Shown: positions 1 through 8,712 of the stretch, piece by piece
Layout of the letters: every line of letters begins with the position of its first letter
Numbering within the stretch: position 1 is the first letter of the stretch
NCBI RefSeq assembly: GCF_001613225.1
Contig: NZ_BDBY01000034.1
Span: 1-64,000, forward strand
Length of the DNA stretch: 64,000 nt
From: Nocardia pseudovaccinii NBRC 100343
GTDB lineage: Bacteria; Actinomycetota; Actinomycetes; Mycobacteriales; Mycobacteriaceae
Direction: 5' to 3'
Made by a program: the position numbers and the translations under genes
Notes under the pieces: generated by a model
The model's input: only the letters and a program-made list of their open reading frames with translations
Told to the model about the DNA's origin: nothing
Databases searched by the model: none

Positions 1-99
1 TTCATGCTGGTGCAGCGGTTCGTGCCGGAGACAAATGGTCGCAGTCTGGAGCAGATCGAGTTGGAGCTGCGGGCCCGGGTCAGCGGTAAAACCGCATGA
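1..99 (+). CDS. MFS sugar-porter transporter, C-terminal end (partial)
   Basis: Frame 1 is open from the window edge to TGA at 97-99 and encodes the last 32 residues of a protein. It contains PETNGRSLEQIE, a close match to the PETKGRxLEEI signature that follows the last transmembrane helix in the sugar-porter family of MFS transporters. The rest lies upstream of the window. Its stop overlaps the next start (ATGA), so the two are translationally coupled. The neighbouring aldarate genes suggest a sugar-acid or sugar substrate, which is inference only. Confidence 0.8.
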   Translation, partial: FMLVQRFVPETNGRSLEQIELELRARVSGKTA

Positions 100-1100
100 G
101 CGTGGCCTATGTCTCGAATGCCGACAGTCGCGAAATCTCGGTGCTGCGACTCGACGACGAGGGTGCGCTGACGCTCGTCGAGTCGCAGGCAGTGGACGGT
201 ACGGTGATGCCTTTGGCGATGAGCCCGGACCACCGGTACCTCTACGCATCACTGCGCTCGGCGCCGTTCGCGGTGGCGGTATTCGCCAGACATCCGGCAA
301 CGGGGCGGTTGACACCACTGCCGTCTGCGCCGTTGCCGGACAATATGGCCTATCTCGCTACGGATCGAAGCGGGCGTTATCTGCTGAGCGCTTCGTATTC
401 GGGTGACAAGATCGCCGTCAATCCGATCGCATCCGATGGCGGCATCGGACCGCCGATCGCGGTGGAATCGACACCGCCGCATGCGCATTCGATACTCACC
501 GACCCGTCGAACCGGTATCTGTTCGCGGCAGCGCTCGGCGGTGATGCGATTCTGCAGTATCGCTTCGATGCCGAAACCGGGCGGCTCACGCCGAATGAGC
601 CGCCCCAGGTCGAGACAGCACCCGGCGCTGGTCCACGTCACCCCGTGTTCCATCCGTCCGGCGCGTTCGCCTTCGTGACGAATGAGCTGGACGGCACCGT
701 GAACAGTTACCGCTTCGAATCCTGCACGGGCACATTGACTCTCATCGCGTCGGCGGCGGTGCGGCCGCCGGAGTCCGGAGGGCCGCCCTGGACTTCGGAG
801 CTGCGCGGCACACCCGACGGCCGCTATCTGTATGTGGCCGAACGGACTTCGAGCACGATCACCGGATTTCGCATCGACCCGGCAACCGGACTGCTCGATC
901 CGGTCGGACACACCCCCACCGAGGCCCAGCCGCGCGGATTCGCCATCGATCCGAGCGGGCGGTTCCTGGTGGTCGCGGGGCAGAAATCTGATGCCGTCAC
1001 CAGCTACGCCATCGATCCCGCGACCGGCTCGCTCACCCCACGACAGCGGCTCGCGGTCGGTCGCGATCCCAACTGGGTCGAGATCGTCGCCCTCCAATAA
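96..1100 (+). CDS. lactonase family protein (Pgl/YbhE-type beta-propeller)
   Basis: A 334-residue cytosolic protein made of repeated blades such as SPDHRYLYAS, DRSGRYLLSASY, DPSNRYLFAAA, HPSGAFAFVTNELDGTV and DGRYLYVAERTSSTI. This is typical of the seven-bladed 6-phosphogluconolactonase/3-carboxymuconate cyclase-like family (about 330-390 aa). The ATG overlaps the stop of the upstream transporter by 4 nt. In this setting it may open glucaro- or galactarolactones so that the acid can enter the downstream pathway; the exact lactone is inferred from context. No signal peptide is visible. Confidence 0.85.
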   Translation: MSVAYVSNADSREISVLRLDDEGALTLVESQAVDGTVMPLAMSPDHRYLYASLRSAPFAVAVFARHPATGRLTPLPSAPLPDNMAYLATDRSGRYLLSASYSGDKIAVNPIASDGGIGPPIAVESTPPHAHSILTDPSNRYLFAAALGGDAILQYRFDAETGRLTPNEPPQVETAPGAGPRHPVFHPSGAFAFVTNELDGTVNSYRFESCTGTLTLIASAAVRPPESGGPPWTSELRGTPDGRYLYVAERTSSTITGFRIDPATGLLDPVGHTPTEAQPRGFAIDPSGRFLVVAGQKSDAVTSYAIDPATGSLTPRQRLAVGRDPNWVEIVALQ

Positions 1101-1115
1101 ATACCTTGAAGGTAT
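1101..1115. promoter_or_regulatory. Palindromic LysR-type operator candidate
   Basis: ATACCTTGAAGGTAT is a perfect 7-bp inverted repeat around one central base and fits the T-N11-A core bound by LysR-type regulators. It begins one base after the lactonase stop and about 110 bp upstream of the lysR start. That position fits autoregulation and co-control of the lysR/kdgD/ALDH/glucarate dehydratase operon. The function is inferred. Confidence 0.6.
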
Positions 1116-1224
1116 TGGTTGATGCCGAATTGGCGTTGGACGAGTATCAGTAGCGAGTCATAGCCTGCGGAGAGCGCAATCTGCGGGCAAGGCGGAATGC
1201 ACGCCACAACGCAGGAGGAGAACG

Positions 1225-2115
1225 ATGTCGATGCTGTCGCTGGAGCAGGTCCGCGGCTTCGTCACGGTGGCCGAGGAGGGTAATTTCCGACGGGCGGCCG
1301 AACGTCTGCGGATGACGCAGCCGCCGCTCAGCCGCCAGATCCAGAAGCTCGAACGCGATATCGGCGTGGAACTGTTCGACCGCACCCAGCGGCAAGTCCA
1401 ACTGACCCCGGCCGGGGAGGTTTTCCTGACCGAGGCCCGCCGTCTGCTGGCACTGGCCGGTGCCGCGCCGGGCACCGCCCGCCTGGTCGCCGCGGGCGGG
1501 GCGGGCACGGTGCGGATCGGGTTCACCGCGGCGTCGGGTTTCGGGTTCCTCGGGCGGTTCCTCAATCACATCGAGGCCGGACTCGACCAGGTCGAGATCG
1601 TGCTGCGCGAGATGGTGAGTTCCGACCAGTTCGAGAACCTGCGCAGCGGCAGCCTCGATCTGGCGCTGGCCCGCCCGCCGTTCGACCGCACCGAATTCGA
1701 TTCGCGGCTGGTGCATTCCGAAGGTTTGATTCTGGCCGTGCCGGAGCAGCACAAGCTGGCCGGGAACGGTCCGATCGCGATCGAGGAACTGGGCGGCGAA
1801 ACCCTGCTGGTGTACGCGCCGGGCCCGGCTCGCTATTTCGCCGATCTGGTCTCCGGCATCCTCGCCGCCGTGCCATACACCGCCACCCATGAACTCACCC
1901 AGGTGCACACCATGCTCGCGCTGGTGGCCGCCGGACGCGGCCTGGCCCTCGTACCGGAAACCTCCACCCATCTGCATCCCGACGGCGTGCGGTTCCGCCC
2001 GCTCATCGGCGTCGAGGATCCCGTTGTCCTGCACGCGATCTGGCGAGGTGACTGCGCCAATCCGGCGCTGCACCGAGTCATCGAACTGCTCGATTCGCTG
2101 CCGCCCGCTCCTTGA
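1225..2115 (+). CDS. LysR family transcriptional regulator
   Basis: 296 residues. The N-terminal winged HTH spans about residues 4-62 ([20 protein letters not shown], then [18 protein letters not shown]), followed by a periplasmic-binding-protein-like effector domain. An AGGAGGAG ribosome site lies 6-7 nt before the ATG. Unusually for the family it is not divergent from its presumed targets but heads them on the same strand, 10 nt before kdgD. The likely role is response to an aldarate or a pathway intermediate. Confidence 0.92.
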   Translation: MSMLSLEQVRGFVTVAEEGNFRRAAERLRMTQPPLSRQIQKLERDIGVELFDRTQRQVQLTPAGEVFLTEARRLLALAGAAPGTARLVAAGGAGTVRIGFTAASGFGFLGRFLNHIEAGLDQVEIVLREMVSSDQFENLRSGSLDLALARPPFDRTEFDSRLVHSEGLILAVPEQHKLAGNGPIAIEELGGETLLVYAPGPARYFADLVSGILAAVPYTATHELTQVHTMLALVAAGRGLALVPETSTHLHPDGVRFRPLIGVEDPVVLHAIWRGDCANPALHRVIELLDSLPPAP

Positions 2116-2125
2116 AAGGATCGAT

Positions 2126-3040
2126 ATGTCCCATCTGTCCGCCGACGAGTTGGGCCCCGCACTGGGCCGCGGGCTACTGTCCTTCCCCGTCACGCATTTC
2201 GATGCCGAGTTGGTCTTCGACGAGGCCGCCTATCGAAAGCACATTGCCTGGCTCTCCCGATACGAGGTGGCGGGTCTGTTCGCCGCGGGCGGTACGGGTG
2301 AGGGTTTCTCGCTGACGCCACCCGAAATCGGTCAGGTGGTGCGCGCCGCGGTCGCTGAAACCGGCGGACGGATCCCAGTTGTCGCACCAGCCACCGCGGG
2401 CACTGCCGCGGCGATCGAACAGGCCCGCTCCGCCGAAGCCGCTGGGGCCGAAGGCATTCTGCTCATGCCGCCGTATCTCACCGAGGCCGGACCGGACGGG
2501 CTTGTCGAACATGTCGCGGCCATCTGCGCCGCCACCTCGCTCGGCGTCATCTTCTACAGCCGCGCCAACGCCACATGCAATGACGTGACCTTGGCCAGGA
2601 TGGCCGATCGCTGCCCGAACCTGGTCGGGTTCAAGGACGGTGTCGGCAACATCGAGACTATGACGCGCATCTATGCCCGGCTCGGCGACCGGCTCACCTA
2701 CATCGGCGGGCTGCCGACCGCGGAGACCTTCGCCCTGCCCTATTCCGAAATGGGTGTCACCACATACTCTTCCGCGATCTTCAACTTCGTGCCGGAGTTC
2801 GCGCTCGACTTCTACCGCGCCGTGCGGGCCCGTGACCGCGACGAGGTCTACCGGCGGTTACGCGACTTCGTCATCCCCTATCTCGATATCCGTGACCGCG
2901 CTCCCGGTTATGCGGTGTCGATCGTCAAGGCCGGACTGACCGCAATCGGTCACCCGGCCGGGCCGGTGCGGCCGCCCCTGACCGATCTCACCGCGCCCGA
3001 GCTCGCCGAACTGACCGCACTGGTCGCCACGATCGCATGA
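2126..3040 (+). CDS. kdgD: 5-dehydro-4-deoxyglucarate dehydratase
   Basis: A 304-residue DapA/NAL-superfamily protein. It carries the [10 protein letters not shown] phosphate/carboxylate loop near residue 54, the Tyr of IFYSRAN near 148 and the Schiff-base Lys in VGFKDGVGN near 169. The family dehydrates and decarboxylates 5-keto-4-deoxyglucarate to 2,5-dioxovalerate (EC 4.2.1.41). The start chosen is ATG 2126 after GAAAGGA; a longer open frame upstream only overlaps lysR out of phase. The genes before and after encode the expected regulator and next enzyme, which supports this over other DapA homologs. Confidence 0.9.
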   Translation: MSHLSADELGPALGRGLLSFPVTHFDAELVFDEAAYRKHIAWLSRYEVAGLFAAGGTGEGFSLTPPEIGQVVRAAVAETGGRIPVVAPATAGTAAAIEQARSAEAAGAEGILLMPPYLTEAGPDGLVEHVAAICAATSLGVIFYSRANATCNDVTLARMADRCPNLVGFKDGVGNIETMTRIYARLGDRLTYIGGLPTAETFALPYSEMGVTTYSSAIFNFVPEFALDFYRAVRARDRDEVYRRLRDFVIPYLDIRDRAPGYAVSIVKAGLTAIGHPAGPVRPPLTDLTAPELAELTALVATIA

Positions 3041-3066
3041 ACAGCCACAACCTTCGGGAGGATTTC

Positions 3067-4509
3067 ATGGACACCGACCTCGACGAACTCGAGCGGATCA
3101 TCGCCGCCGCGACCGACGCCGCAGGCCGCCTCGCCGACACCACACCCACCGAACGCGCGCGGTGGCTCACCCGGATCGCCGACGCCCTCGATGCCGCCGC
3201 CGATGAACTCGTACCGCTCGCCGCGGCCGAGACCCATCTGCCCGAAACGCCGCGCCTGCGTGGCGAATTGACCCGCACCACCTTTCAGCTGCGACTGTTC
3301 GCCGAAGTGCTCGGCGATGGCGAATTCCTCGCCGCCACCGTGGATCACGCCGATCCGAGCTGGCCGATGGGACCGCGACCCGATATCCGGCGCAGCCTCG
3401 TACCGATCGGCCCGGCACTCGTTTTCGCCGCGAGCAACTTCCCGTTCGCGTTCAGCATCGCGGGCGGCGATACCGCCTCGGCACTGGCCGCGGGCTGTCC
3501 TGTTGTCCTCAAAGCACATCCGGGCCACCCACGGCTGTCCGAACGGACCGGCGCGATCGTGCGCGAAGCGCTGACAGCGGCCGGGGCACCAGAAGGCACC
3601 TTCGCAGTCGTCCACGGCGTCGAAGCGGGCACTACCGCTCTGCGCCATCCGGATATCGCCGCCGCATCGTTCACCGGTTCCCTGGCGGGTGGCCGCGCAT
3701 TGTTCGATATCGCATCGTCACGACCGCGCCCGATCCCGTTCTACGGCGAACTCGGCAGCGTCAATCCGGTAGTGGTACTGCCCGGCGCGATTCGCGCGCG
3801 CGGACAACAGATCGTCGAGGGGTTCGTCGGATCGTTCACCCTCGGTGCCGGACAGTTCTGCACCAAACCCGGTGTGCTGCTGTTGCCATCGGAGCACGGA
3901 CTCACCGACGCGCTGACCACCGCGGTAGCGGCTGTGCCACAAAGGCCGCTACTCAACGAGCACATCGCCGACGGCTTCCGATCGCGCGTCACCACCCTGC
4001 GCGAAAATTCCACAGTCACTGCCCTTTCGGCGCCCGACGATCTGCTCGCACCGACCTTGCTGAGCGTGCGCGCCACCGATTTCCGGTCAGGCGGTGCGGC
4101 CCTGCAGGCGGAATGCTTCGGCCCGGCGGCGCTTGTCGTCGAATATGCGAATCTCATCGAGTTGCAACAGGTTCTGCGCGAACTCGAGCCCGGACTCACC
4201 GCGACGATCGTTGCGGAGGACTCCGAGATCGACGACGTGCGCCCCCTCCTGCCCGCCCTTACCGCTCTCGCGGGCCGACTGCTGTGGAACGACTGGCCCA
4301 CCGGCGTCACCGTCAGCTGGGCCCAACAGCACGGCGGCCCATATCCGGCCACCACTGCCCCGACAACCACGTCGGTGGGCACCGCAGCCATCGCCCGCTT
4401 CCAGCGGCCGATCGCCTGGCAGGGCTTCCCGGATCGACTGCTCCCACCCGCCCTGCGCGAGGCCAACCCGTGGCGGCTGCCGCGCCGCGTCGACGGAAAG
4501 CGAGACTGA
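3067..4509 (+). CDS. aldehyde dehydrogenase (2,5-dioxovalerate / alpha-ketoglutarate semialdehyde type)
   Basis: 480 residues. The catalytic Cys sits in GAGQFCTKPG near residue 264 and the general-base Glu in FYGELGSVNP near 227; the substrate/cofactor region includes FAASNFPFAFS and FTGSLAGG. These are characteristic of NADP-dependent ketoglutarate semialdehyde dehydrogenases. Start 3067 is preferred because CGGGAGG sits 6 nt upstream; an alternative ATG at 3037 overlaps the kdgD stop and would add 10 residues. The enzyme would give 2-oxoglutarate, the last step of the aldarate route. Confidence 0.9.
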   Translation: MDTDLDELERIIAAATDAAGRLADTTPTERARWLTRIADALDAAADELVPLAAAETHLPETPRLRGELTRTTFQLRLFAEVLGDGEFLAATVDHADPSWPMGPRPDIRRSLVPIGPALVFAASNFPFAFSIAGGDTASALAAGCPVVLKAHPGHPRLSERTGAIVREALTAAGAPEGTFAVVHGVEAGTTALRHPDIAAASFTGSLAGGRALFDIASSRPRPIPFYGELGSVNPVVVLPGAIRARGQQIVEGFVGSFTLGAGQFCTKPGVLLLPSEHGLTDALTTAVAAVPQRPLLNEHIADGFRSRVTTLRENSTVTALSAPDDLLAPTLLSVRATDFRSGGAALQAECFGPAALVVEYANLIELQQVLRELEPGLTATIVAEDSEIDDVRPLLPALTALAGRLLWNDWPTGVTVSWAQQHGGPYPATTAPTTTSVGTAAIARFQRPIAWQGFPDRLLPPALREANPWRLPRRVDGKRD

Positions 4510-4510
4510 T

Positions 4511-5788
4511 ATGTCCCCCGTTATCACCGATGTCCGACTGACCCCGATCCTCATCGCCGACGCTCCCCTGCTCAATGTCGGTGGCGTGCACCAGCCGTAT
4601 ACGCCGCGCCTGATCGTCGAGATCGAAACCGACAGCGGCGCTTGCGGTCTCGGCGAAACCTATGGCGACCGCGTCTACCTCGATCGCGCGGCCGAGCTCG
4701 CCCCACAGCTGATCGGCATGCCGGTCGCCGCGGTCAACGCCGTCCGCCTGCTCGGCGCGAACACCACCGCGGAGGTGCTGATCGACAACCCGATCGCGGG
4801 CGGACTGCGCGGCACCCTGACCACCGACAAGGTCCGGCTCAGCGTGATATCGGCCTTCGAATCCGCCGCACTCGACGCCCACGGTCACGAACTCGGCCTA
4901 CCTGTACACGCCTTGCTCGGCGGCAAGGTCCGCGACCGGGTCGACTATTCCGGCTACCTGTTCTACAAGTGGGCCGACCATCCGTTCCCCGACGCGCCGA
5001 CCGACGACTGGGGCGAGGTCATCGATCCCGACGGCGTCGTCCGCTTGGCCGAGAAGTTCGCCGCCCATGGCGGATTCCGCTCGTTCAAACTCAAGGGCGG
5101 CGTATTCCCGCCCGAGGAGGAAGTCGCCGCGATCGAGGCATTGGCCAAGGCATTTCCGGATCATCCGCTGCGGCTGGATCCCAACGGCGGTTGGTCGCTG
5201 AGCAGCGCAACGACTGTCGCCGAACAACTTTCGGGTGTCGTCGAATACCTGGAAGACCCGACCGCCCGCCGCGAGGATATGGCCGAAGTGCACCGCCGCA
5301 CCGGCATGCCGTTGGCCACCAATATGATCGTCACCTCGATCGAAGAAGTCCGTCCCGCTTTCGATCTCGATGCCGTCCAGATCGTGCTGTCCGACCATCA
5401 CTTCTGGGGTGGACTGTTCGCCACTCGCGACCTGGCCGCCGTCTGCCACGCCTACGGCAGAGGCGTTTCGATGCACTCCAATACCCACCTCGGAATCAGC
5501 CTCGCGGCAATGACCCACGTGGCCGCCACCGTCCCCGAGTTGACCTACGCCTGCGACACCCATTACCCATGGCAGCCCGAGGATGTGATCGCCGAACCAA
5601 TCGGCTTCGAAGAGGGCGCCGTCACCGTCCCTGACGCACCCGGCCTCGGCGTCCAACTCGATACCGACGCACTCGAGCGCCTCCATTATCGCTGGAAAGC
5701 CTTGCCGCAGTGGCACAATCGCAATGACATCGCGGGCATGCGCCTGGTCGATCCGGCGTACCGGCCGCCGACCTCACCCAAATACTGA
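4511..5788 (+). CDS. glucarate dehydratase (enolase superfamily)
   Basis: 425 residues, normal for the family. Visible active-site elements are the KxK pair in SFKLKGG near residue 192, metal-ligand Asp in DPNGGWS near 223, Glu in EDPTA near 247, Asn in TNM near 271, the SDHHFWGG region near 294 and MHSNTHLG near 321. These match the glucarate dehydratase branch of the mandelate-racemase group, which forms 5-keto-4-deoxyglucarate. ATG 4511 lies two bases after the ALDH stop and follows GAAAGCGAG. Galactarate or idarate could also be accepted. Confidence 0.9.
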   Translation: MSPVITDVRLTPILIADAPLLNVGGVHQPYTPRLIVEIETDSGACGLGETYGDRVYLDRAAELAPQLIGMPVAAVNAVRLLGANTTAEVLIDNPIAGGLRGTLTTDKVRLSVISAFESAALDAHGHELGLPVHALLGGKVRDRVDYSGYLFYKWADHPFPDAPTDDWGEVIDPDGVVRLAEKFAAHGGFRSFKLKGGVFPPEEEVAAIEALAKAFPDHPLRLDPNGGWSLSSATTVAEQLSGVVEYLEDPTARREDMAEVHRRTGMPLATNMIVTSIEEVRPAFDLDAVQIVLSDHHFWGGLFATRDLAAVCHAYGRGVSMHSNTHLGISLAAMTHVAATVPELTYACDTHYPWQPEDVIAEPIGFEEGAVTVPDAPGLGVQLDTDALERLHYRWKALPQWHNRNDIAGMRLVDPAYRPPTSPKY

Positions 5789-6442
5789 CGAATCGGTCCA
5801 GGCGACCGCGCGCAGCGGAAACGAGCCCATCCCACGCACCGGCGCCGGGAGCGCGACCAGCCTGGCACCGGTGTCGGGGACCACGTCCAGGTTCGTCAAC
5901 TGCTCGATGATCGGGATTCCCGCCCCGAGCAGCGTGTGGTGGCACGGCCGCGTCGGCAGGGACGTGTCGTCGATGTCGAGCGAGTCGATGCCGACCAGTG
6001 CCACATTGGCGGCGACCAGTGCATCGGCGACCTCGCCGACCAAGAACGGATGACCGGGGCCGAGATACTCCGACGATCCCCATCGCGCCGACCATCCGGT
6101 ATGCACGAGCACCGCCTTGCCCCACAGCCGGGCCGGGTCGCCGAGCACATCCGGCCCGACTACGCGGATTCCCATCGCGCGGATCATGACGATCGGCACG
6201 TTGAACAGCCGTTCCAGCGGCAGCTCGGCGATATCGGCGCCGTCGGCATGGAAGTGCGAGGGCGCGTCGATATATGTCCCCGCAATGCCGACGGTATCCA
6301 CGCGCGCGATTTCGTAGGTCATATCGATCAGCGCCGACCGGTCACGTGCGATGTGTGTGGTGACTCGCGGTCCAGGCAGACCGGGATAGGTGAGCATGCC
6401 GTCCGAGATCGGATGAGACAGCTCAACTATCGCCTTGCTCAT
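5774..6442 (-). CDS. cyclase family protein (kynurenine formamidase-like fold)
   Basis: 222 residues with the family hallmark region at about residues 52-64, GIAGTYIDAPSHF, and a conserved LSHPISDGMLTYPG N-terminus. In catalytically characterised members the motif is HxGTHxDxPxHF and supplies metal ligands. Here both His of HxGTH are replaced (Ile and Tyr) while Asp and the later His remain, so metal binding and activity are uncertain. The 3' end overlaps the convergent glucarate dehydratase gene by 15 bp. Confidence 0.75.
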   Translation of the reverse strand: MSKAIVELSHPISDGMLTYPGLPGPRVTTHIARDRSALIDMTYEIARVDTVGIAGTYIDAPSHFHADGADIAELPLERLFNVPIVMIRAMGIRVVGPDVLGDPARLWGKAVLVHTGWSARWGSSEYLGPGHPFLVGEVADALVAANVALVGIDSLDIDDTSLPTRPCHHTLLGAGIPIIEQLTNLDVVPDTGARLVALPAPVRGMGSFPLRAVAWTDSSVFG

Positions 6443-6463
6443 GCTAGAGACCGTACCCGCAGA

Positions 6464-7021
6464 TCACGCGCGCAGCCCACGCTCCAATATCGCCCACGCC
6501 TGCCGGGATGTGGCCCGCCTGGATTTCGGGTCCGTCTTGGCTAGCACGGCCGCCAGCATCGCCACCGCTAATACGACGTCCATTGCCGTGACATCGGCGC
6601 GAATATCGCCGCGTTGACGCGGGTCGTCGAGTTTCTGGGCGATGAGGCCGAGTAGCCGCCATGCCGCACCGAGCAACTGCTCGTCCTCGGTGTTCGACGG
6701 ATAGATCATGGCGATGAAGGCCGCGGACGCGTTCAGCTGATCGACGATGAGAGCCAGCACGTCCCGGACCGTGGTCGCGGGGTCGGCGGCAAGCACTTCC
6801 AACTCGACGATATTCTCCTCGAATACCGCCAGCGCCATGCTCTCCCTGGTCGGAAAATGCCGGTACAGCACACCCTGTCCGACACCTGCGGCGCGCGCGA
6901 TCAAACTCAGCGGTGCGTCGAAACCGTTCTCCGCGAATACAGTTCGAGCCGCGCGAATCAGAGCCGCCCGGTTTCCAGCCGCTGCTTTGGGTCCCGGGTT
7001 CGGTCGGCGCGACGCTGTCAT
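6464..7021 (-). CDS. TetR/AcrR family transcriptional regulator
   Basis: 185 residues with a canonical TetR N-terminal HTH (about 18-64: IRAARTVFAENGFDAPLSLI, then GVGQGVLYRHFPTRE) and a helical ligand domain. It lies 21 nt upstream of the cyclase-family gene on the same strand and is divergent from the cholesterol oxidase gene. The short shared intergenic region contains two perfect inverted repeats that probably include its operator. The ligand is unknown. Confidence 0.9.
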   Translation of the reverse strand: MTASRRPNPGPKAAAGNRAALIRAARTVFAENGFDAPLSLIARAAGVGQGVLYRHFPTRESMALAVFEENIVELEVLAADPATTVRDVLALIVDQLNASAAFIAMIYPSNTEDEQLLGAAWRLLGLIAQKLDDPRQRGDIRADVTAMDVVLAVAMLAAVLAKTDPKSRRATSRQAWAILERGLRA

Positions 7022-7048
7022 CCACCCAACGCTACCGCTTGACTCGAC

Positions 7049-7071
7049 CGACAGTCTCCAGCAAACTGTCG
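7049..7071. promoter_or_regulatory. Inverted repeat CGACAGT-N9-ACTGTCG (TetR operator candidate)
   Basis: A perfect 7-bp inverted repeat separated by 9 bp in the 92-bp region between the divergent tetR and cholesterol oxidase genes. Size and place fit a TetR-family operator that represses both promoters. A second perfect repeat follows at 7077-7096. Confidence 0.5.
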
Positions 7072-7076
7072 AGCAA

Positions 7077-7096
7077 TCCGGACAACACAGTCCGGA
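7077..7096. promoter_or_regulatory. Inverted repeat TCCGGAC-N6-GTCCGGA
   Basis: A perfect 7-bp inverted repeat with a 6-bp spacer, ending 17 bp before the ATG at 7114 of the cholesterol oxidase gene. The arms are themselves rich in the palindrome TCCGGA. It could be the TetR operator or a second regulator site covering the start region. Confidence 0.45.
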
Positions 7097-7113
7097 TGTG
7101 AGTGAGGACGCGC

Positions 7114-8709
7114 ATGTCGGTGATCACCCGCCGGACCCTGTTGACCGCAACCGCGGCGGCTGGCGTCGCCATACTCGGCTCACGAACCACCAGCCCGACG
7201 CACGGCATCGCCGCACGGGTCAACAGCGTCCCGCTCACCCGGGAGGAGCGCCGGGTCGTGGTGGTCGGATCCGGATTCGGCGGCGGCGTGACCGCGCTGC
7301 GCTTGGCCCAGGCTGGCGTGCCGGTGCTGCTGCTCGAACGCGGGATGCGCTGGCCGACCGGGCCGAATGCGGAGACCTTCCCCCGCGCATCGGCCCTGGA
7401 CAAGCGGGTGCTCTGGTACCGGTCCAGCCCGACACTATTCGGTGCACCACTGGTTTTCGAACCGTATACCGGCCTGGTCGAGGCTGTACCCGGAACGAAT
7501 ATGACCGCCCTGTGCGCCGCGGGCCTCGGCGGCGGCTCGCTGATCTACCAGGGCATGTCGCTACAGCCCACCCAGCCGGTCTTCGATGCGAATCTGCCAG
7601 AGGAACTCGACTGGACGACCATGGATCGGGTTCATTACCCGAGGGTGGCGCGCATGCTCGGGCTCGCGGTGGCACCCGACGAATTGATCGCGGACCGGAA
7701 CTACACGGCCGCACGCGTATTCGGTGATCATGTGCGCCAGGCCGGACTGCCGCTGTCGAAGATTCCGATGCCCATCGACTGGAACTACGCACTGGCCGAG
7801 CTGCGCGGTGAAATGAAGCCGTCGTACACCAACGGCGACGGCGCGATGGGCGTGAACAACGGCGGTAAGCATTCGGTCGATGTCACCTACATCGCCGCGG
7901 CCGAGGCGACCGGACGGGTAGAGGTGCAGACGCTGCACCAGGTCACCGATGTCGAACGCGGCCCCGACGGCCGCTGGATCGTGTACGTCGAGCGGCTCGA
8001 CGCCTCCGGCAATGTCCTGGAAAACAAGATCATCACCGCCAATGCCCTGGTGCTGTCGGCGGGCAGCCTGAACACCACCAAGCTGCTGGTGCGGGCCGGG
8101 GCGAAGGGAAAGATTCCGGACCTGCCCGATGGGCTGGGCCAGCAGTGGGGCACCAATGCCGACCGGATCTACGTATGGACCGACCCCATCTCCGATTTCG
8201 GTGCGGCACAGGGCGGTCCCGTCGTCTACGGAAGTAAGAACTGGGACGATCCGCAGGCCGCGTTCACCGTCATCCAGGCCTCCATACCGCCGATGCAGAT
8301 GGACCCGAAGAGCACCATGCTGGTCGGATACGGCGTCAGCGCGGACCGCGGCCGGTTCGTCTACGATTCGGCGACCGACGACGCGATCCTGCAGTGGCCG
8401 AAGAACGGCGACGCGAGCATCCAGAACAATCACATCGATCCGACCGTGCGCCGAATCGCCGGTCCGACAAGCGTTTTGGTGGATACCAACGCGCTGTTCC
8501 CGTCCACCTGGCATGCCCTCGGCGGCGCGAGCATGGGATCGGTCTGCGATCTCGACGGGCGGGTCCTGGGTCAGCGCGGTCTCTATGTGGTCGACGGCGC
8601 GCTCCTGCCGGGTAACGCCGCGGCCTGCAATCCGTCGATGACGATCGCCGCCGTCGCGGAGCGAGCCCTCGACCACCTGGTCTCCCGGGACATCGGCACC
8701 GCGATCTGA
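7114..8709 (+). CDS. choD: cholesterol oxidase (GMC family), Tat-exported
   Basis: 531 residues. The N-terminus SVITRRTLLTATAAAGVAI carries a twin-arginine signal with hydrophobic core. The FAD-binding VVVGSGFGGGVTALRLAQAG starts near residue 48, GLGGGSLIYQGMS follows, and the C-terminal WHALGGASMG and NPSMTIAAVAERAL hold the His and Asn of the active site known in type I (non-covalent FAD) cholesterol oxidases. It would oxidise and isomerise cholesterol to cholest-4-en-3-one outside the membrane. GTGAGG serves as ribosome site for ATG 7114; a GTG at 7102 in frame is an alternative. Confidence 0.85.
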   Translation: MSVITRRTLLTATAAAGVAILGSRTTSPTHGIAARVNSVPLTREERRVVVVGSGFGGGVTALRLAQAGVPVLLLERGMRWPTGPNAETFPRASALDKRVLWYRSSPTLFGAPLVFEPYTGLVEAVPGTNMTALCAAGLGGGSLIYQGMSLQPTQPVFDANLPEELDWTTMDRVHYPRVARMLGLAVAPDELIADRNYTAARVFGDHVRQAGLPLSKIPMPIDWNYALAELRGEMKPSYTNGDGAMGVNNGGKHSVDVTYIAAAEATGRVEVQTLHQVTDVERGPDGRWIVYVERLDASGNVLENKIITANALVLSAGSLNTTKLLVRAGAKGKIPDLPDGLGQQWGTNADRIYVWTDPISDFGAAQGGPVVYGSKNWDDPQAAFTVIQASIPPMQMDPKSTMLVGYGVSADRGRFVYDSATDDAILQWPKNGDASIQNNHIDPTVRRIAGPTSVLVDTNALFPSTWHALGGASMGSVCDLDGRVLGQRGLYVVDGALLPGNAAACNPSMTIAAVAERALDHLVSRDIGTAI

Positions 8710-8712
8710 CGA

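Noticed and set aside
1147..2193. Long open frame antisense to lysR
   Set aside because: Low-complexity His/Gln/Arg-rich translation, no family resemblance, and the opposite strand carries a clear LysR gene with ribosome site; typical high-GC antisense frame.
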